The notes under the pieces were generated by a model. The model was not told the DNA's origin. It ran no database searches and saw only the letters and a program-made list of their open reading frames with translations. Both the position numbers and the translations under genes were made by a program. Of a DNA stretch of 64,000 bases, positions 61,178-64,000 are shown in pieces. The first letter of the stretch is position 1. Each line of letters opens with the position of its first letter. This stretch comes from Nitrospiraceae bacterium. GTDB taxonomy: Bacteria > Nitrospirota > Nitrospiria > Nitrospirales > Nitrospiraceae. The stretch covers positions 1 through 64,000 of the forward strand of contig CAKKRK010000038.1 of NCBI GenBank assembly GCA_919902665.1, in the 5' to 3' direction.

Positions 61178-61576
61178 ATGGAAGATCTAGATTTGAAGGC
61201 CATCACTGGGCAGAATACCCCACAATTACGCAAACATCCCCGCGTACGAGTGCCGGCTCCATTTCCTTGTTCATTGGCCCGCGTCGGTGTGATCAGAAAG
61301 GGGGCTGTCGAACAGGGGTTAGGGATAATTTTTGACGTGTCTACTAAAGGGGCACGTGTGATGACGGAAGCGGTGATTACGCCGGGAGACCGAATTGCCA
61401 TGAATCTTCGCTTTCCAGATCAGACAACAGCAACGGTCATCGAAGCCGCGACGGTTCGGTGGGGTAAAGAGTACACCTATGGTGTGGAGTTTGAGGGACT
61501 CTCGCCAGCCGTGAACAAACATCTCCAGAGCGTCATTACACACCTCTCCCAGTCTGGGCCGGTGTTGACGGCCTGA
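61178..61576 (+). CDS. PilZ-domain protein
   Basis: This 132-residue PilZ protein has the c-di-GMP-binding loop RKHPRVRVP (RxxxR) near residue 20 and DVSTKGARV (DxSxxG) near 55. VRWGKEYTYGVEFEGL lies at the C-terminal end. Single-domain PilZ proteins tie cyclic-di-GMP to motility, pili or polysaccharides. Nearby cyclic glucan synthase and PilB-type ATPase genes make either output possible. Confidence 0.88.
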   Translation: MEDLDLKAITGQNTPQLRKHPRVRVPAPFPCSLARVGVIRKGAVEQGLGIIFDVSTKGARVMTEAVITPGDRIAMNLRFPDQTTATVIEAATVRWGKEYTYGVEFEGLSPAVNKHLQSVITHLSQSGPVLTA

Positions 61577-61650
61577 CTCTCACCTGGCGCCTCGCGAGTG
61601 GCAATTGTCCTCAACTGTACTATGGGCGTTCAGCAGGCACTGATTTGCCT

Positions 61651-62871
61651 TTAGGGCAGAGCCACGAACTGTTTCCGGAAGGTGACAACTTTGACGAGGT
61701 AGTCCCTCGTTTCCTGGTAGGGGAGGTTGTTGCGTAATCGGTCGTAGACTGCTGGTGGTTCAAGGGTATTAATTTGATTGAGGGCAGCCCTGTTGTCACT
61801 CGCAAACGTCTTAAAGACATTTCGTGGGCCTGTGTTATAAGCCGAGATGACGCAATATTCTCGCGAGACCTCATTCCCGATGTCTTCAAGCAGATTGTAG
61901 GACAGGACATTGAGATAGGCACTGCCTAACTCGATATTGTTCTCTGGATCGAAGAGATATTCACGCGATGGAATCGTATCCGTTCCCTTTGCTTTTCGGT
62001 AGGCATCTCGCCCGCCACTGGTCGGTACGAGCTGCATGAGCCCATAGGCGGGGGCGGAACTAACAGCGAAGGGGTTGAAGTTGCTTTCCGTTCGAATAAC
62101 AGCAAAAATGAGGCTTGGGCTGATCTTGAATTGCTCCGCAAATCGGGTAACGGTGGCTCGGTATTTTTCTGCTTGCTTGTTCGAGAAGTTTGCCACCATC
62201 TTGATTTCGGCGATCAGTGCTTGCTTTGCCCCCCCGTTCATGTCCACCGTCCGCGTCTTTGCGCCCTCGATCGTTGATGTTGCGAACGCTTCCGCTTGTG
62301 CCGGGGTGCGGATCGACTGTCCTTGCTGATCCTGCACCAGTCCCAATAAATATGGAGGCCGGTCACTGGTCAGCGTGACGGGCTTGTCGGAAAAAAGATC
62401 GACGGAGCGTGGATCGTCGGGTGTGAGCAAGGTTGTGATGATCGCGTTTTTCAAGCTCTCTTTCGGTGCTTTGTCATCCAAGGTTTCTACGGTGATCGTC
62501 CCATTGTCGAAGTCGACGATGGTTCGGCTCATGTAGTTCTGGGTGTACTTCACGTACTTCTTCTGTTCCGGGACCTGTACTTCCTTCTCCCCCCAGGTTT
62601 GTCGGACGCGTCCGGTCAATGCGGTCATGAGGGTGTTGAAATCACGTTGAATCGTCCGCAGATCTCTGATCACGGATTCGGGGTCTCGCTGATAGGCGTC
62701 GACGCGCTCTTTGAGGATTAGTTTGGGGTCTTTGCCCGTGGCAATGTCGAGCACGGTCCTGCTAGTTCGGCTCCCGAGTACCCGTTCAGCGTTTGTGAGT
62801 ACACGGTCTGTGGATTCACATCCCGTGAGAATGAGTAGTGGGGCCAAGAAAAGCGACGTGATTCGTATCAT
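61651..62871 (-). CDS. Membrane-bound lytic murein transglycosylase, MltC-like
   Basis: This 406-residue lipoprotein (LILTGC, lipid-modified Cys about 18) cleaves peptidoglycan glycan strands. The SLT domain at the C-terminus has the catalytic glutamate in AVIRTESNFNPFAVS (about 262). AYGLMQLVP and ISAYNTGPRNVFKTF follow. The N-terminal half resembles the MltC extension (VDFDNGTITVETLDDKAPKE). It is transcribed on the minus strand, convergent with the PilZ gene. Confidence 0.92.
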   Translation of the reverse strand: MIRITSLFLAPLLILTGCESTDRVLTNAERVLGSRTSRTVLDIATGKDPKLILKERVDAYQRDPESVIRDLRTIQRDFNTLMTALTGRVRQTWGEKEVQVPEQKKYVKYTQNYMSRTIVDFDNGTITVETLDDKAPKESLKNAIITTLLTPDDPRSVDLFSDKPVTLTSDRPPYLLGLVQDQQGQSIRTPAQAEAFATSTIEGAKTRTVDMNGGAKQALIAEIKMVANFSNKQAEKYRATVTRFAEQFKISPSLIFAVIRTESNFNPFAVSSAPAYGLMQLVPTSGGRDAYRKAKGTDTIPSREYLFDPENNIELGSAYLNVLSYNLLEDIGNEVSREYCVISAYNTGPRNVFKTFASDNRAALNQINTLEPPAVYDRLRNNLPYQETRDYLVKVVTFRKQFVALP

Positions 62872-62969
62872 AAGTATTCAATACTGCGCGACGTATTCTA
62901 CATGGTTGTGGGGAGAGAGTGAAGGGGGCTGACCCCAGAAAGCAGGGTGTATTGAATAAAGTAGAAGGC

Positions 62970-64000
62970 CTATTTGATGGCGACCGCTTTGACTTCTTTG
63001 TTGGTTGTAAGGCCTTGTAAGATTTTTTGAATCCCGTCCTGCACCAGCGTTGTCATTCCCTCTTCAATTGCGGTTTTGAGCATATCCTCGGTGCGCGATT
63101 TCTGCTGGATCATTCGCTTCATCTGGTCTGTGCCCAGCAGAAGTTCGTGCAAGGCGACCCGTCCCTTAAAGCCTGAACGGTTGCACGTTTCACAGCCCTT
63201 CCCACGGGAAAGGCGGAATGTATTATCTTGCTTGATACCGAGCTTGTCCCAATGCTCAGGCCCGTAACCCAGTCGGAGTTCTTCGTACTCCTCTTTGCTT
63301 CCGATGTACTGCTCTTTGCAGTCTTTGCAGATTCGACGAGCCAACCGTTGTGCCAGCACACCCAGCATGGCATCGGCAAAGCTGAATGGATCGCAGCCCA
63401 TGTCGAGCAGGCGAGTAACCGTTTCGACGGCGCTGTTGGTATGCAGCGTGCTCATCACGAGATGGCCGGTGAGCGACGCTTCAATGCCGGTATCGGCCGT
63501 CTCCTTATCCCGCATTTCTCCTACCATGATGACATCGGGGTCGGCGCGGAGAAATGCGCGCATAGCAGTGGAAAAGGTGAGGCCAATCTTCGGCTGTACC
63601 TGCACTTGACGCAGGCCATACTGTGTGATTTCGACCGGGTCTTCGGCAGTCCATATCTTGATGTCCGGGGTGTTAATGTTGCCTAGGACTGAGTGCAGCG
63701 TGGTTGTCTTTCCAGAGCCCGTCGGACCGACGCAGAGAATGATGCCATAAGGCTTTTCTGAAATCTCTTTCAGCATTTTGAGGTTCCGATCCGAGAACCC
63801 CATTTTATCGAGAGGCAGTGGTTCGCTCGCCGCGAGGATACGCATGACCACGTCTTCGTTGTATCCGGCTGTGGGGAGGGTCGCAACGCGGAGTTCGATT
63901 TCTTTTGTCTCCGAAAGTTTGAATTTGATCTTTCCGTCCTGAGGTTTACGGCGCTCGGCAATATCCAGGCTGGCCATGATCTTGAGTCGGGAGACGATTG
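62970..64000 (-). CDS. Type IV pilus/type II secretion assembly ATPase (partial)
   Basis: The C-terminal about 343 residues of a PilB/GspE-type hexameric ATPase; the gene continues past the window end. Visible are the Asp box, Walker A VGPTGSGKTT, Walker B DPDVIMVGEMRD, the His box LVMSTLHTNSA, and the tetracysteine zinc motif CKDC...CETC. An internal ATG at 63977 is not the true start, since upstream codons (IVSRLKIM) continue the family sequence. Confidence 0.93.
   Translation of the reverse strand, partial: IVSRLKIMASLDIAERRKPQDGKIKFKLSETKEIELRVATLPTAGYNEDVVMRILAASEPLPLDKMGFSDRNLKMLKEISEKPYGIILCVGPTGSGKTTTLHSVLGNINTPDIKIWTAEDPVEITQYGLRQVQVQPKIGLTFSTAMRAFLRADPDVIMVGEMRDKETADTGIEASLTGHLVMSTLHTNSAVETVTRLLDMGCDPFSFADAMLGVLAQRLARRICKDCKEQYIGSKEEYEELRLGYGPEHWDKLGIKQDNTFRLSRGKGCETCNRSGFKGRVALHELLLGTDQMKRMIQQKSRTEDMLKTAIEEGMTTLVQDGIQKILQGLTTNKEVKAVAIK

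Noticed and set aside
1-64000. CRISPR arrays, rRNA, tmRNA or prophage genes
   Set aside because: None seen: no regularly spaced repeats, no conserved RNA cores and no phage structural or integrase genes.

Overview
The window looks like chromosomal DNA from a Nitrospira-type bacterium (phylum Nitrospirota). This is inferred from the mix of genes: pyruvate phosphate dikinase, a solitary NuoI-type ferredoxin, a hexaheme NapC/NirT-like cytochrome next to molybdenum-cofactor and Tat genes, and a GGCTGTTCAAAAAGGCC-type palindromic repeat that I associate with Nitrospira genomes. No rRNA, tRNA, CRISPR array or intact insertion sequence was seen. No database search was possible, so species assignment is inference.

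Layout. 0.2-15.1 kb is core metabolism on the + strand: mutS2, a small IS3 OrfA-like remnant, glyQ-glyS, then a tightly overlapping run ppdK-ribD-esterase-exported protein-MFS, followed by ribE. 15.1-17.7 kb is a small accessory patch: a higBA toxin-antitoxin pair sandwiched between the 3' end of ribE and a diverged second copy of that same 3' end, a cassette-like orphan membrane gene, and a second toxin-antitoxin pair (minus strand) whose toxin is broken by a 10-bp tandem duplication. 17.7-23.4 kb holds acs with a coupled small membrane gene, and two convergent caspase-fold proteins that have both lost catalytic residues.

23.6-31.7 kb is a collinear block: HtrA-type protease, TatC, an Nbp35/Mrp-type Fe-S scaffold ATPase, MoeA, MobB, a membrane-anchored hexaheme cytochrome c, and an ABC exporter (ATPase, a small membrane protein ending in CXXCH, permease). 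The obvious joint reading is maturation, export and electron wiring of a periplasmic molybdoenzyme; in Nitrospira nitrite oxidoreductase is such an enzyme, but that link is inference.

31.9-41 kb carries an RRM protein with a clear terminator, a 2OG-Fe(II) oxygenase, a single-domain response regulator, RqcH, an orphan HExxH-type enzyme of the peptide beta-hydroxylase-like family, a DUF2059 protein, and a KimA-like APC transporter with a PKD-type exported protein.

41.4-48.3 kb is the most unusual stretch: about fifteen very small genes (31-122 codons), most with strong Shine-Dalgarno sequences, many with one membrane helix, a coiled coil or a zinc ribbon, interleaved with a NuoI-like ferredoxin, an XRE regulator and a Crp/Fnr regulator. 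Several are too short for ordinary gene calling and two are coupled by overlapping stop/start codons. It is my main candidate for an undescribed system.

48.3-64 kb has an MlaC-like protein, a giant (2933 aa) cyclic beta-1,2-glucan synthase, a small RRM protein, an RhlE-type DEAD-box helicase with a long leader, two PilZ-type ORFs (the first lacking its N-terminal motif), an MltC-like lytic transglycosylase and the C-terminal part of a PilB/GspE-type ATPase cut by the window end.
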